From: DASZQY01 sp963843565
Lineage (GTDB): Bacteria > Pseudomonadota > Alphaproteobacteria > Rhizobiales > Kaistiaceae
Direction of reading: 5' to 3'
DNA: 64,000 bases
NCBI GenBank assembly: GCA_963843565.1
Contig: CAWJKY010000003.1
Location: forward strand, 2,542,001 to 2,606,000
Part shown: piece after piece, positions 1 to 7,196 of the stretch
How positions within the stretch are numbered: the first letter of the stretch is position 1
Layout of the letters: every line of letters starts with the position of its first letter
Translations under genes and position numbers: made by a program
The notes under the pieces: generated by a model
The model's input: only the letters and a program-made list of their open reading frames with translations
Told to the model about the DNA's origin: nothing
The model's database searches: none

Positions 1-49
1 GGAGCCCGAGGATCGCGAGGAGGAGGGGAAGGAGAATGCTGCGCTTCAT
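1..49 (-). CDS. flgA: FlgA N-terminus (P-ring assembly chaperone), partial
   Basis: Only the first 16 codons lie in the window; the gene runs off the left edge. The readable start is MKRSILLPLLLAILGL, a basic N-terminus followed by a hydrophobic stretch, as in a Sec signal peptide. It starts 8 bases after the flgG stop in the same operon, the usual place of flgA in alphaproteobacterial flagellar clusters. FlgA is the periplasmic chaperone for P-ring subunits. The identity rests on gene order and signal peptide only; another exported flagellar protein such as FlgH cannot be excluded. Confidence 0.55.
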   Translation of the reverse strand, partial: MKRSILLPLLLAILGL

Positions 50-57
50 CGTCAGGC

Positions 58-846
58 TCAGCGGATGCCCTTCGACACGGTCGCCTGCATTTCGTCGGCG
101 GCCTGAATGACCTTGGAGTTCATTTCGTAGGCGCGCTGCGCCGCGATCAGCTCGGTGATTTCGCGCACCGGGTCGACGTTGGAACCCTCGAGGTAGCCCT
201 GCTGGATGCTGCCGAAACCGGGGTCGGTCGCCACACCCGAGATGGGCTGGCCGGACGCCGTGGTTTCCCGATAGAGGTTGTTGCCGAGGGGCTGAAGGCC
301 GGCGTCGTTGGCGAAGTCGACCAGACTGAGCTGGCCAAGGAGCTGGGGATCCGTCTGCCCCTCCACCTTTGCATAGACCTCGCCCGACTCGTTGATGACG
401 ACCTCGACGGCGTCGGACGGAATGGTGATGGCCGGGCTGACCGCGTAGCCGTCGCCGGTGACCAGCTGACCGGTCGGGCTCTTGTTGAAGGAGCCGGCGC
501 GCGTATAGAGCGTCTCGCCGTTGGGCCCGCTGATCTCGAACCAGCCGCGACCGTTGATGGCGACGTCGAGCGGATTGCTGGTCTGGGTGAGCGGACCCTG
601 GGCATGAAGATTGCGGATGCCGACTGTGCGCACACCAAGGCCGAGCTGGGCGCCTTCCGGCACGACCTCCTCGCCGCCCCGTGTCGGCACGCCCTCGGCG
701 CGCACGGTCTGATAGATCAGGTCCGAGAACTCGGCGCGGGCGCGCTTGAACGCGGTGGTGTTCACGTTGGCGAGGTTGTTGGCGATGACCTCGACGTTGG
801 TCTCCTGGGCGGACATGCCCGTGGCGGCAATGGCTAAGGCGCGCAT
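58..846 (-). CDS. flgG: Flagellar basal-body rod protein FlgG (distal rod)
   Basis: 262 residues, the normal FlgG length. The N-terminus (MRALAIAATGMSAQETNVEV, then IANNLANVNTTAFKRARAEF) is the rod/hook D0 signature. The C-terminus carries LEGSNVDPVREITELIAAQR and ends in the paired helix typical of FlgG. It forms the distal rod that crosses the periplasm to the hook. An AAGGAG ribosome-binding site precedes the ATG. It lies 14 bases after fliE and before flgA in the leftward operon, and would be exported by the flagellar type III apparatus without a cleaved signal. Confidence 0.97.
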   Translation of the reverse strand: MRALAIAATGMSAQETNVEVIANNLANVNTTAFKRARAEFSDLIYQTVRAEGVPTRGGEEVVPEGAQLGLGVRTVGIRNLHAQGPLTQTSNPLDVAINGRGWFEISGPNGETLYTRAGSFNKSPTGQLVTGDGYAVSPAITIPSDAVEVVINESGEVYAKVEGQTDPQLLGQLSLVDFANDAGLQPLGNNLYRETTASGQPISGVATDPGFGSIQQGYLEGSNVDPVREITELIAAQRAYEMNSKVIQAADEMQATVSKGIR

Positions 847-860
847 CTACACAACTCCTT

Positions 861-1163
861 CTAGATCGGCATCCGGCTGATTTCCTGGTACGCGGAGATC
901 AGCTTGTCGCGTACGGCGATGGCAGTCTGCAGGGCCTGCTCGGCGCTCATCATCGCGGTGACCACCTGCTGCACCGAACTGCCGCCGGTGATGCCCGAGA
1001 CGGCGGTGTTCTCGCCGGCCTTCAGCGCATCGACGGTGCCGGAGGCCATGTCGGAGAGGACCTTGCCGAAGTCGGCGCCGGCCGAGGTGGGGGCGGTGGC
1101 GCCGACCTTGCCGACGGAGGTGTTCGGGGCGACGCTGCCAAGTCCGGTAATCGCGCTGATCAT
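861..1163 (-). CDS. fliE: Flagellar hook-basal body complex protein FliE
   Basis: 100 residues, typical of FliE. It has a Gly/Ala/Ser/Thr-rich N-terminus, then FGKVLSDMASGTVDALKAGE and a C-terminal helix (VQQVVTAMMSAEQALQTAIA, then VRDKLISAYQEISRMPI) that matches the family. FliE is the adaptor between the MS ring and the proximal rod and is the first rod component exported. The start codon shares one base with the flgC stop (TAATG), so translation is probably coupled. Confidence 0.95.
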   Translation of the reverse strand: MISAITGLGSVAPNTSVGKVGATAPTSAGADFGKVLSDMASGTVDALKAGENTAVSGITGGSSVQQVVTAMMSAEQALQTAIAVRDKLISAYQEISRMPI

Positions 1164-1582
1164 TACGAGTTCCTCAGGAGATCGAGCATCATCATGGTCA
1201 TCGACCGGGCCTGCTTGACCATCTGCAGGTCGGCCTCGTAGCCGCGGTTGGCCTCGCGCATGTCGGCCATTTCGATGAGCACGTTGACGTTGGGCATCTT
1301 GACGTTGCCGTCGGCGTCGGCGGCGGGATTGCCCGGGTCGTGCTCGACCTGGAACGGCGCGCTGTCGAGGTTGACCGAACGGACGGCGACGTCCGAAGCG
1401 CCCATGGCGCGGTCGAATTCGCTGGCGAAGGTGATCACCTTTCGCTGATAGGGGTCGGAACCCGGCGCGGCGCCGGTCGACTGGGCGTTGGCCAGGTTCT
1501 CCGAAATGATGCGCAGGCGGACCGACTGGGCGTCCAGTCCGCTGCCGGCGATACGGGTGGCGGCGCTGAGCGGATCGATCAT
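1163..1582 (-). CDS. flgC: Flagellar basal-body rod protein FlgC (proximal rod)
   Basis: 139 residues, the usual FlgC size. The N-terminal D0 helix is followed by SENLANAQSTGAAPGSDPYQ and RKVITFASEF. The C-terminal half has VKMPNVNVLIEMADMREANR followed by GYEADLQMVKQ, the diagnostic FlgC block. It polymerises with FlgB and FlgF into the proximal rod. It overlaps flgB by four bases (ATGA) and touches fliE, as expected of flgB-flgC-fliE. Confidence 0.97.
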   Translation of the reverse strand: MIDPLSAATRIAGSGLDAQSVRLRIISENLANAQSTGAAPGSDPYQRKVITFASEFDRAMGASDVAVRSVNLDSAPFQVEHDPGNPAADADGNVKMPNVNVLIEMADMREANRGYEADLQMVKQARSMTMMMLDLLRNS

Positions 1583-1962
1583 GCGCCGCTCCTGACGCTC
1601 ATCAGCAGCATGCGGTGGAAGGTCCGCAGAATCGACATGTCGAGCGCGAAGCCGCGGTTGGTCTCGTCGGCCTTCATCAGCTCGGAGTCGAGGGCGACCT
1701 TCTGGCCGGTATCCTGGACGTCGAATGTCGCCGCGCCGCTGCCGGAATCGGCCGCGCCGATCGACATCTGGCCGATGTGGTCGGTGACCAGTTCGGCACC
1801 CGCGGTCTTGTCCATGACGGCCGAGAACGGCGCGATGTCCTGCTCGACATAGCCGCTGGTATTGACGTTGGCGATGTTGCCGGTGATCACCGCCTGGCGC
1901 GTGCTCGCCCAGCGGGCGTGCTGGGCGGCGAGATCAAGGACGTAGATGGGGCTTACGGACAT
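1579..1962 (-). CDS. flgB: Flagellar basal-body rod protein FlgB (proximal rod)
   Basis: 127 residues. The N-terminal part (VITGNIANVNTSGYVEQDIA) is the flagellar rod motif and the C-terminal helix ends in ALDMSILRTFHRMLLMSVRS. FlgB is the most membrane-proximal rod subunit. The start is fixed by GGAG about eight bases upstream, but that ribosome-binding site lies inside a perfect 12-bp hairpin that ends one base before the ATG (see separate entry), so initiation may be regulated or depend on upstream translation. Confidence 0.95.
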   Translation of the reverse strand: MSVSPIYVLDLAAQHARWASTRQAVITGNIANVNTSGYVEQDIAPFSAVMDKTAGAELVTDHIGQMSIGAADSGSGAATFDVQDTGQKVALDSELMKADETNRGFALDMSILRTFHRMLLMSVRSGA

Positions 1963-1963
1963 T

Positions 1964-1995
1964 CGCCGATTCTCCTTCCACAGGGAGAATCGGCG
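1964..1995 (-). promoter_or_regulatory. Perfect hairpin masking the flgB ribosome-binding site
   Basis: The two 12-base arms (1964-1975 and 1984-1995) are exact complements, CGCCGATTCTCC and GGAGAATCGGCG, with an 8-base loop. On the flgB message the 3' arm contains the GGAG ribosome-binding site and stops one base before the ATG at 1962. The structure is a direct observation. Translational control, or protection of a processed 5' end, is inference. Confidence 0.7.
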
Positions 1996-2026
1996 ACCAA
2001 CCTTGCACGGGGCTGGCGACCGGACC

Positions 2027-2509
2027 TCAGCCGTCGAGGAGCGCGTCGGAAACGACGTCGGTGAAGCGGCGCAGGTTGTCGGCCGGCGAGCCGAGGGCCT
2101 CGGTGAAATGAATGCCGCGGATGTCGATGCCGATGTGCTGGGCGCCGAAGATGACCCTGAAGAAGGTCGTCAGGCGCGGATCGCACAGTTCCATCCCGAG
2201 ATGCACCGATGGCGCCTCGCCCCAGTCGAACTCGACCTCGGCGTCGTTGCTGTAGACGAGGTGGCCGGGCTTGACGCGGCGCTCCATCGACGAACCGATG
2301 AGGTCGTCGACGTTGCCGTGCTGTTTGTTGCAAATATACGAGACCATCAGCCCGCCGTTGATCATGACGAGCTCGGCCAGGAAGCCGCGCAGTCCTTCGG
2401 CGAGCACCGTCTCGTAGGGGAGCAGCGCGGCACGATTGGCCTCGTCCTTGGTGACGGAATGGGCGGGGTTATTGAGCCCGGGCATGGGCTGGCCGGGCAT
2501 AGAGAACAT
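2027..2509 (-). CDS. Uncharacterised protein in the flagellar operon
   Basis: About 160 residues from the ATG at 2509; ATGs at 2500 and 2485 are also possible and none has a convincing ribosome-binding site. The first half has a helical segment (PYETVLAEGLRGFLAELVMI). The middle is rich in acidic and aromatic residues (VYSNDAEVEFDWGEAPSVHL). The end has RRFTDVVSDALLDG. No signal peptide or clear membrane segment is visible. It overlaps the flhB 3' end by about 40 bases and precedes flgB, so it is probably co-translated with flagellar genes. I do not recognise the family. Confidence 0.75.
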   Translation of the reverse strand: MFSMPGQPMPGLNNPAHSVTKDEANRAALLPYETVLAEGLRGFLAELVMINGGLMVSYICNKQHGNVDDLIGSSMERRVKPGHLVYSNDAEVEFDWGEAPSVHLGMELCDPRLTTFFRVIFGAQHIGIDIRGIHFTEALGSPADNLRRFTDVVSDALLDG

Positions 2510-3548
2510 GGAGGATTTTGGCGACTGCACGGTAGAACTCCGGTGGGATCCACTGATCGACTTCGACGGCATCAAACAACGCGCGCGCCAAGGGCCGGTC
2601 CTCGACGACGGGAACACCATGAGCGCTGGCCACTTCGCGAATGCGCAGCGCAACAAGATCGACGCCCTTGGCGACGACCCGCGGGGCGCCGCCCTTGCTG
2701 CGCTCGTACTTGAGCGCCACGGCGTAGTGGGTCGGGTTGGCGATCACGACGGTGGCCTTGGGCACGGTCGCGATCATGCGGCGGCGGGCGCGATCGCGGG
2801 CGAGCGAGCGCAGGCGCGATTTGACGAGCGGGTCGCCTTCGCTCTGCTTCATCTCGTCCTTGACCTCCTGGCGGGTCATGCGCAGGTCGGCGCGCCAGCG
2901 GAAGCGCGTCCAGATGAGATCGCCGACGACCAGCAGAACGATCGCCACGCAGACCGCCGAGATGAGGCGCATGGCGAGCGACAGGACCAGCCCGGGCAGC
3001 GCCAGCGGGTCGAGGAGCACGGCGTCGAGGATGCGCGTCCGGTCGCCATTGATGATCATCAGGCAGACCAGCGCGATGGCGCCGAACTTGAAGAACGCCT
3101 TGGCGAATTCGACCAGGCCGCGGGAACCGAAGATGCGCCCCCAGCCCTCCACCGGGGAGACGCGCGACCACTTGGGCTTGATGTGCTCGAAATAGAGCCC
3201 GGGCGCGTTCTGGAGCAGCGCGGCCGCGACGCCCGAGACGGTTAGCACCGAGACGATGGGAACCAGGAAGGCGCCCATCAACAGCGAGACGGACCACAGC
3301 AGGCGCATCGCCTCGTCGCTGCTTTCCATGGTGAACCCACCGGGGTGATCGATGATGATCATCAGGTTGGTGGCAAGCTCCGGTACGCGCGGCCCGATGA
3401 AGAAGGCGGCCACGATCAGGATGCCGATCAGCGAGGCGAAGATCGAAATCTCGCGCGATCGGGGAACGTTTCCCTTCTCGACGGAATCGGAGACCTTCTT
3501 CTCGGTCGCCTCTTCTGTCTTTGAGTCCTTGTCCTGGCCGTCGGCCAT
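2469..3548 (-). CDS. flhB: Flagellar type III export switch protein FlhB
   Basis: 359 residues. Order: charged N-terminus (DKDSKTEEATEKKVSDSVEK), four hydrophobic segments between about residues 35 and 215, a basic linker, and a cytoplasmic domain with the autocleavage motif NPTH at residues 271-274. FlhB is part of the export gate; self-cleavage between Asn and Pro switches export from rod/hook to filament substrates. It lies 17 bases downstream of fliG in the leftward operon. Confidence 0.97.
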   Translation of the reverse strand: MADGQDKDSKTEEATEKKVSDSVEKGNVPRSREISIFASLIGILIVAAFFIGPRVPELATNLMIIIDHPGGFTMESSDEAMRLLWSVSLLMGAFLVPIVSVLTVSGVAAALLQNAPGLYFEHIKPKWSRVSPVEGWGRIFGSRGLVEFAKAFFKFGAIALVCLMIINGDRTRILDAVLLDPLALPGLVLSLAMRLISAVCVAIVLLVVGDLIWTRFRWRADLRMTRQEVKDEMKQSEGDPLVKSRLRSLARDRARRRMIATVPKATVVIANPTHYAVALKYERSKGGAPRVVAKGVDLVALRIREVASAHGVPVVEDRPLARALFDAVEVDQWIPPEFYRAVAKILHVLYARPAHARAQ

Positions 3549-3565
3549 CTGGTCTACCGCCGGTC

Positions 3566-4579
3566 CTAGCTGATCAGGCTGTCGTCGTCGTCACCGCTGC
3601 GAATTTCGATCTCGCCGCGGCCGGCCATTTCAAGGGCGAGGTCGGTGATGAAGCGGCGCGCCTCGTTGACCTCGCGGGCGGGCAGCGGCTGACCGTTGTT
3701 GAGCTCCTGCTCGATCATCTTGCGCACGCGCGAGGACAGCGACGACAGGATCAGTTCGCGGAATTCCGTCTTGGTGCCCTTGAGCGCCACCGACACCTTG
3801 TCGGCCGGCACCTTGTCGAGCAGCGAACCGCGGGCGCGGTCGGAGAGCGTGGCGATGTCGTCGAAGGTGAACATCATGCTCTTCAGGGATTCGGCCGCCT
3901 TGGGGCGGGTCGAGGCGAGGTTCTGGAGCACCTGCTCCATCTGCTCGCGGTTGAGCTGATTGATGATGTCGGCGATGCGCGCCTGACCGTCGGCGGAGGC
4001 GTCGCGGGAGAAGTTGGCGTGGAACTCCTGGTGCAGGATACGCTCCAGCAGGCGCAGCGATTCCTCGACCAGCGGCTTCACCGTCAGCATGCGGCGGATT
4101 AGTTCGTCGCGCCGGTCGGCGGGCAGGTGGGCGAGCACCTTGGCGGCCGCGCTCGCCTTGATCTTGCTGAGGATCAGGGCGGCGGTCTGGGGGTGCTCGC
4201 GGACGATGTAGCCTGCCAGCGTGGCGTCGTTGATCGTCGAGATGCGCTCCCAGATCGAGCGGTCGGGGTTGCCGGCGATATCACCCATGATCTCGCTGAT
4301 CTGCTCCTTGGGGAGCACACCTTCGAGCAGGCGCTCGACCTCGCCGGGGTTGCCGACAAGGTTGGCGCCGAGGGCGAACTGGGTGGCGAACTCCTCGATG
4401 AGCGAGCCGAGCTGCGGCGCGGCGACCGGCCTGAGGTCGGCGGCCGAACGCGTGATCCGCTTGATCTCCTCGGGGTCGAGATGCTTCATCAGCCGTCCGG
4501 CGAGCGGCTTGCCCATGGTGAGCAGGATCGCGGCGACCCGGTCGACCCCTTGCATTGCGGCGCGGTTCATGGCGGTCAT
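3566..4579 (-). CDS. fliG: Flagellar motor switch protein FliG
   Basis: 337 residues, the normal length. It has the N-terminal MS-ring-binding domain (GVDRVAAILLTMGKPLAGRL), the middle-domain EHPQTAALILSKI block, and the C-terminal torque domain (MFTFDDIATLSDRARGSLLD). FliG sits on the MS ring and transmits stator force to the rotor. The gene follows fliN by 18 bases and precedes flhB. Confidence 0.97.
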   Translation of the reverse strand: MTAMNRAAMQGVDRVAAILLTMGKPLAGRLMKHLDPEEIKRITRSAADLRPVAAPQLGSLIEEFATQFALGANLVGNPGEVERLLEGVLPKEQISEIMGDIAGNPDRSIWERISTINDATLAGYIVREHPQTAALILSKIKASAAAKVLAHLPADRRDELIRRMLTVKPLVEESLRLLERILHQEFHANFSRDASADGQARIADIINQLNREQMEQVLQNLASTRPKAAESLKSMMFTFDDIATLSDRARGSLLDKVPADKVSVALKGTKTEFRELILSSLSSRVRKMIEQELNNGQPLPAREVNEARRFITDLALEMAGRGEIEIRSGDDDDSLIS

Positions 4580-4597
4580 CGCTGGCGCTGTCTTTCC

Positions 4598-4960
4598 CTA
4601 GCTTCTCGCCGCCCGGCCCTGGGGACTGGCGATCTCGGTGAGCGACACGCCGAAGCGGGAGTTGTCCTCCTCCAGCACCACGACCTCGCCCCGCGCGATG
4701 ACGCGGCCGTTGACGACCACGTCGACGGGATCGCCGATGCGGTGGTCAAGCTGCACGACGGCGCCACGGCCGAGCTTCATCAGGTTGGCGACCGGCATCG
4801 AGGCGGTGCCGAGCACCACCTGCACCGTCACCGGAATGCGCAGGATGGTGTCGAGGTTGCGGGTGTCGCCGAGCTTGTCTTCCTCGATATCGGTGGCCTC
4901 GCGCCGCGCCGCCTGGGCGAGGAGCGCCTCCTCAGCGATCGACTGGGTGGTCTCAGGCAT
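4598..4960 (-). CDS. fliN: Flagellar motor switch protein FliN
   Basis: 120 residues. The C-terminal SpoA/surface-presentation domain is clear: IPVTVQVVLGTASMPVANLM, then LGRGAVVQLDHRIGDPVDVV and RFGVSLTEI. The N-terminal 40 residues are acidic and variable. FliN forms the base of the C ring with FliM. The start overlaps the preceding small gene by 8 bases, implying translational coupling. Confidence 0.96.
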   Translation of the reverse strand: MPETTQSIAEEALLAQAARREATDIEEDKLGDTRNLDTILRIPVTVQVVLGTASMPVANLMKLGRGAVVQLDHRIGDPVDVVVNGRVIARGEVVVLEEDNSRFGVSLTEIASPQGRAARS

Positions 4961-5252
4961 CGGTCCTTACTCCTTGTGTGTTCGAACGGGCGGCGTCGGG
5001 GCGCGGATGGCCGATCAGCGCCTCGGCGGCGGCAACGCGGTCGGCGAGCACGAGGGCGACCTCGCGCCCCTCGCGCGTCATGCGGCCGACGATCTTCTCG
5101 GCCGCGGCAAGCGAAATGATCACGTCGGAAAGCGCGCGGCGATATTCGGCAAGGTCGGTGCCGGCGGAGCGAAGCCGCCGGTGGACGGCGAACAGCATGC
5201 CGCCGGTGGCGGCAAGCGTCAGCCAGAGGGCGAGCTCAAAGGGCAAGGACAT
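4953..5252 (-). CDS. Small membrane-anchored flagellar-operon protein
   Basis: 99 residues. It has one N-terminal membrane helix (LPFELALWLTLAATGGMLFA), then a basic patch and an amphipathic, probably helical segment (ALSDVIISLAAAEKIVGRMT). It is sandwiched between fliM and fliN and overlaps both (17 and 8 bases). This resembles the small DUF6468-type proteins found next to fliM/fliN in other alphaproteobacteria; that assignment is from memory and tentative. A role in C-ring or export-apparatus assembly is inferred from position only. Confidence 0.75.
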   Translation of the reverse strand: MSLPFELALWLTLAATGGMLFAVHRRLRSAGTDLAEYRRALSDVIISLAAAEKIVGRMTREGREVALVLADRVAAAEALIGHPRPDAARSNTQGVRTDA

Positions 5253-6162
5253 CGTTGATGAACTCCCGCTCCGGATCGATTTCCTCGTCGACGCACAGGG
5301 TGTGGAAGCCTTCGTTCTGGCCGAGGTACGACCAGAACAGCGGCTGCTCGCTGCTTTCGACCTTGATGCGGCTGCGCGGCGTCTCCTTCAGCTTCAGGAC
5401 CTGACCGACCTTGAGATTGGCGAGATCGCCAAGCGTGTACTCGTTGGTCTCCAGCTTGGCCTGGATGGAGACCGCCGTCCGCTGCACCTCCTCGGTGATC
5501 TGCTTCACCCAGTGCGGATCGGGCGCCACGGTTTCCCTGATGGCGATGCGGGTCAGCGACTGACGCAGCGGCGACAGCGCGGCCTGCGGAATGATGACGA
5601 ACATCTCGCCGCCGCGGTTGATCGCCTGAAGGATGAAGCGGGCAACGACGGCGGGCGTGTTGCGGCGGCCGGCCGCGGCGAAGTCCATCCGCGTCTCGGA
5701 GCGCTCGAAGCGAAAGCGCACCGGCGAGATCGACACGAACGCCTGCTGGAGGACCTGGGAGACGTGCTCGAAGAGGAACTGGGAGACATGCGCCTCGACG
5801 CTCGACAGGCTGCGTACCTCCTCGAGCGGCGGTTCGGACCCGTCGCCGCCGAACAGCATCTCGACGATGGTGAAGACGAAGTCGCGGTCGAAGCCGACCA
5901 GGACGCGGTTGTCCCAAGCCGGCGCGTGGAGAATGCCGACGATGGCTTTCATCTCGTAGTCGTCGAGGAACTCGCCGATACGGGCGCTCTTCACGCCGGT
6001 CAGGGTGAAGTGCGGCAGAGCCGAAGCGAGGCCGCGCAGCCGCTCGGTCAGATGGGCGCCGAACCGGTCGAAAATGACCGGCAGCATGGGAAGCTGCTCG
6101 ACCGACAGGTTGGCGGCGTCGACCAGCAAATCCTTGATGTTGGGCCGGGTCGGGGCGTTCAT
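5236..6162 (-). CDS. fliM: Flagellar motor switch protein FliM
   Basis: 308 residues. The middle domain carries the FliM signature (VGFDRDFVFTIVEMLFGGDG), and the C-terminal SpoA domain is LETNEYTLGDLANLKVGQVL. The N-terminus does not show the canonical CheY-binding LSQxEIDALL peptide; it begins NAPTRPNIKDLLVDAANLS. FliM links FliG and FliN in the C ring. It follows motA by 2 bases. Confidence 0.95.
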   Translation of the reverse strand: MNAPTRPNIKDLLVDAANLSVEQLPMLPVIFDRFGAHLTERLRGLASALPHFTLTGVKSARIGEFLDDYEMKAIVGILHAPAWDNRVLVGFDRDFVFTIVEMLFGGDGSEPPLEEVRSLSSVEAHVSQFLFEHVSQVLQQAFVSISPVRFRFERSETRMDFAAAGRRNTPAVVARFILQAINRGGEMFVIIPQAALSPLRQSLTRIAIRETVAPDPHWVKQITEEVQRTAVSIQAKLETNEYTLGDLANLKVGQVLKLKETPRSRIKVESSEQPLFWSYLGQNEGFHTLCVDEEIDPEREFINDVLAL

Positions 6163-6164
6163 GA

Positions 6165-7049
6165 TCAGGCCGCCTTGGGCATGGCCGCGGCGGACGGCGT
6201 GTTGGAAATCGCGTCGCTCTCCACCTCGTCGATGGTCGGACGCTCGCCGGTGGCGATGGTCTTGCGACCGTGCTCGAGGGCGATCTGGGGCAGCGCGCCG
6301 TTCATGTAGGCGATGAGGGTCTGCTTGACGATGATGAACACCTGCATCTGCTTCTCGCGGGTCGTCTTGATGAGGTTGGCGAGCGGCGAGACGACCGCGT
6401 AGGACCAGAAGATGCCGGTCAGCGTGCCTATGAGAGCGGCGCCGATGTGTTCGCCGAGCACCTCGGGCGACTCGGAGAGCGCCCCCATGGCCATGACGAT
6501 GCCAAGCACGGCGGCGCAGATGCCCAGCGCCGGCAGCGCCTCGGAGATGGTCGTCATGGCGGCGTGCGGCTTGGTGCGGTGCTTCTTGATGGTGGAGATT
6601 TCCTGCTCCATCAGCGCCTCGATCTCATGGGAGCGGGCGTTGCCGATGATGATCAGGCGGACGTAGTCGCAGATGAACTGGGTCAGCTCGGCGTCTTTGG
6701 CGATCTTGGGAAAGTGCTGAAACAGCGACAATTCCGCGGGATTGTCGATATGCGCCTCGACCTCGTTGCGCGGCCGCGTGCGCAGATCGCGCATCAGCGC
6801 GAAGAGCAGGCTGAGCAGTTCGAGGAAGTCCTTGCGCTTGGGAACCGCGTTGGTCGCCGCCTCCATGGCGCCCTTGCCGGTGTCGGTGACCGTCGAGAAC
6901 GGGTTGCCCATGATGAACACGCCGACGGCGATGCCGCCGATGATGAGGAATTCGAACGGCTGCCAGAGCACCGGCAGATGACCGCCCTCGGCGACAAACC
7001 CGCCGGCGAGCGAACCGACGCCAAGCAGAAGGCCCAGGATGAGATTCAC
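6165..7049 (-). CDS. motA: Flagellar motor stator protein MotA
   Basis: 294 residues with four hydrophobic segments: two at the N-terminus (LILGLLLGVGSLAGGFVAEG and FEFLIIGGIAVGVFIMGNPF) and two near residues 165-220 (PALGICAAVLGIVMAMGALS, with the conserved proline). The cytoplasmic loop has RNEVEAHIDNPAELSLFQHF, the charged region that contacts FliG. It forms a proton channel with MotB, which is not in this window. It is the first gene of the leftward unit. Confidence 0.97.
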   Translation of the reverse strand: MNLILGLLLGVGSLAGGFVAEGGHLPVLWQPFEFLIIGGIAVGVFIMGNPFSTVTDTGKGAMEAATNAVPKRKDFLELLSLLFALMRDLRTRPRNEVEAHIDNPAELSLFQHFPKIAKDAELTQFICDYVRLIIIGNARSHEIEALMEQEISTIKKHRTKPHAAMTTISEALPALGICAAVLGIVMAMGALSESPEVLGEHIGAALIGTLTGIFWSYAVVSPLANLIKTTREKQMQVFIIVKQTLIAYMNGALPQIALEHGRKTIATGERPTIDEVESDAISNTPSAAAMPKAA

Positions 7050-7072
7050 GCGGCTGCGACTCCAAATGAGGA

Positions 7073-7089
7073 TTCGGGACGTTCCCGAA
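7073..7089. promoter_or_regulatory. 17-bp palindrome in the divergent motA / DUF1217 promoter region
   Basis: TTCGGGA-CGT-TCCCGAA is an exact inverted repeat (7-bp arms, 3-bp centre). It is 24 bases upstream of motA and about 110 bases upstream of the rightward flagellar gene, in the only sizeable gap between the two units. The symmetry suggests a dimeric regulator site. The binding protein is unknown. Confidence 0.45.
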
Positions 7090-7108
7090 CATCTGGAATC
7101 GCCCCACT

Positions 7109-7121
7109 GGCTTGCGCGAGG
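7109..7121 (-). promoter_or_regulatory. Shared 13-mer CCTCGCGCAAGCC upstream of motA
   Basis: Read on the minus strand, this 13-mer is identical to 15453-15465 upstream of flhA, and its CGCAAGCC core also occurs at about 10054 upstream of flgE. In each case it points toward the downstream flagellar gene, 20-60 bases from the start codon. It may be part of a flagellar promoter or an activator site; this is inference from repetition and placement. Confidence 0.4.
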
Positions 7122-7196
7122 CTGGAGGGCGCGTGGGCAGGCCCAGGCAAGCCAGACGGCCTAACGTGGTCCACCGACCTCATGGGGCCGCCCGCG

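Noticed and set aside
7050..7181. Possible sigma-54 promoter in the divergent flagellar gap
   Set aside because: TGGCTTGCG and nearby sequence do not fit TGGCAC-N5-TTGCW spacing. No other -24/-12 match was seen.
6270..7196. Long upstream extension of the DUF1217 reading frame on the plus strand
   Set aside because: The extension is antisense to motA; the conserved DUF1217 sequence begins at 7197 (or 7182).
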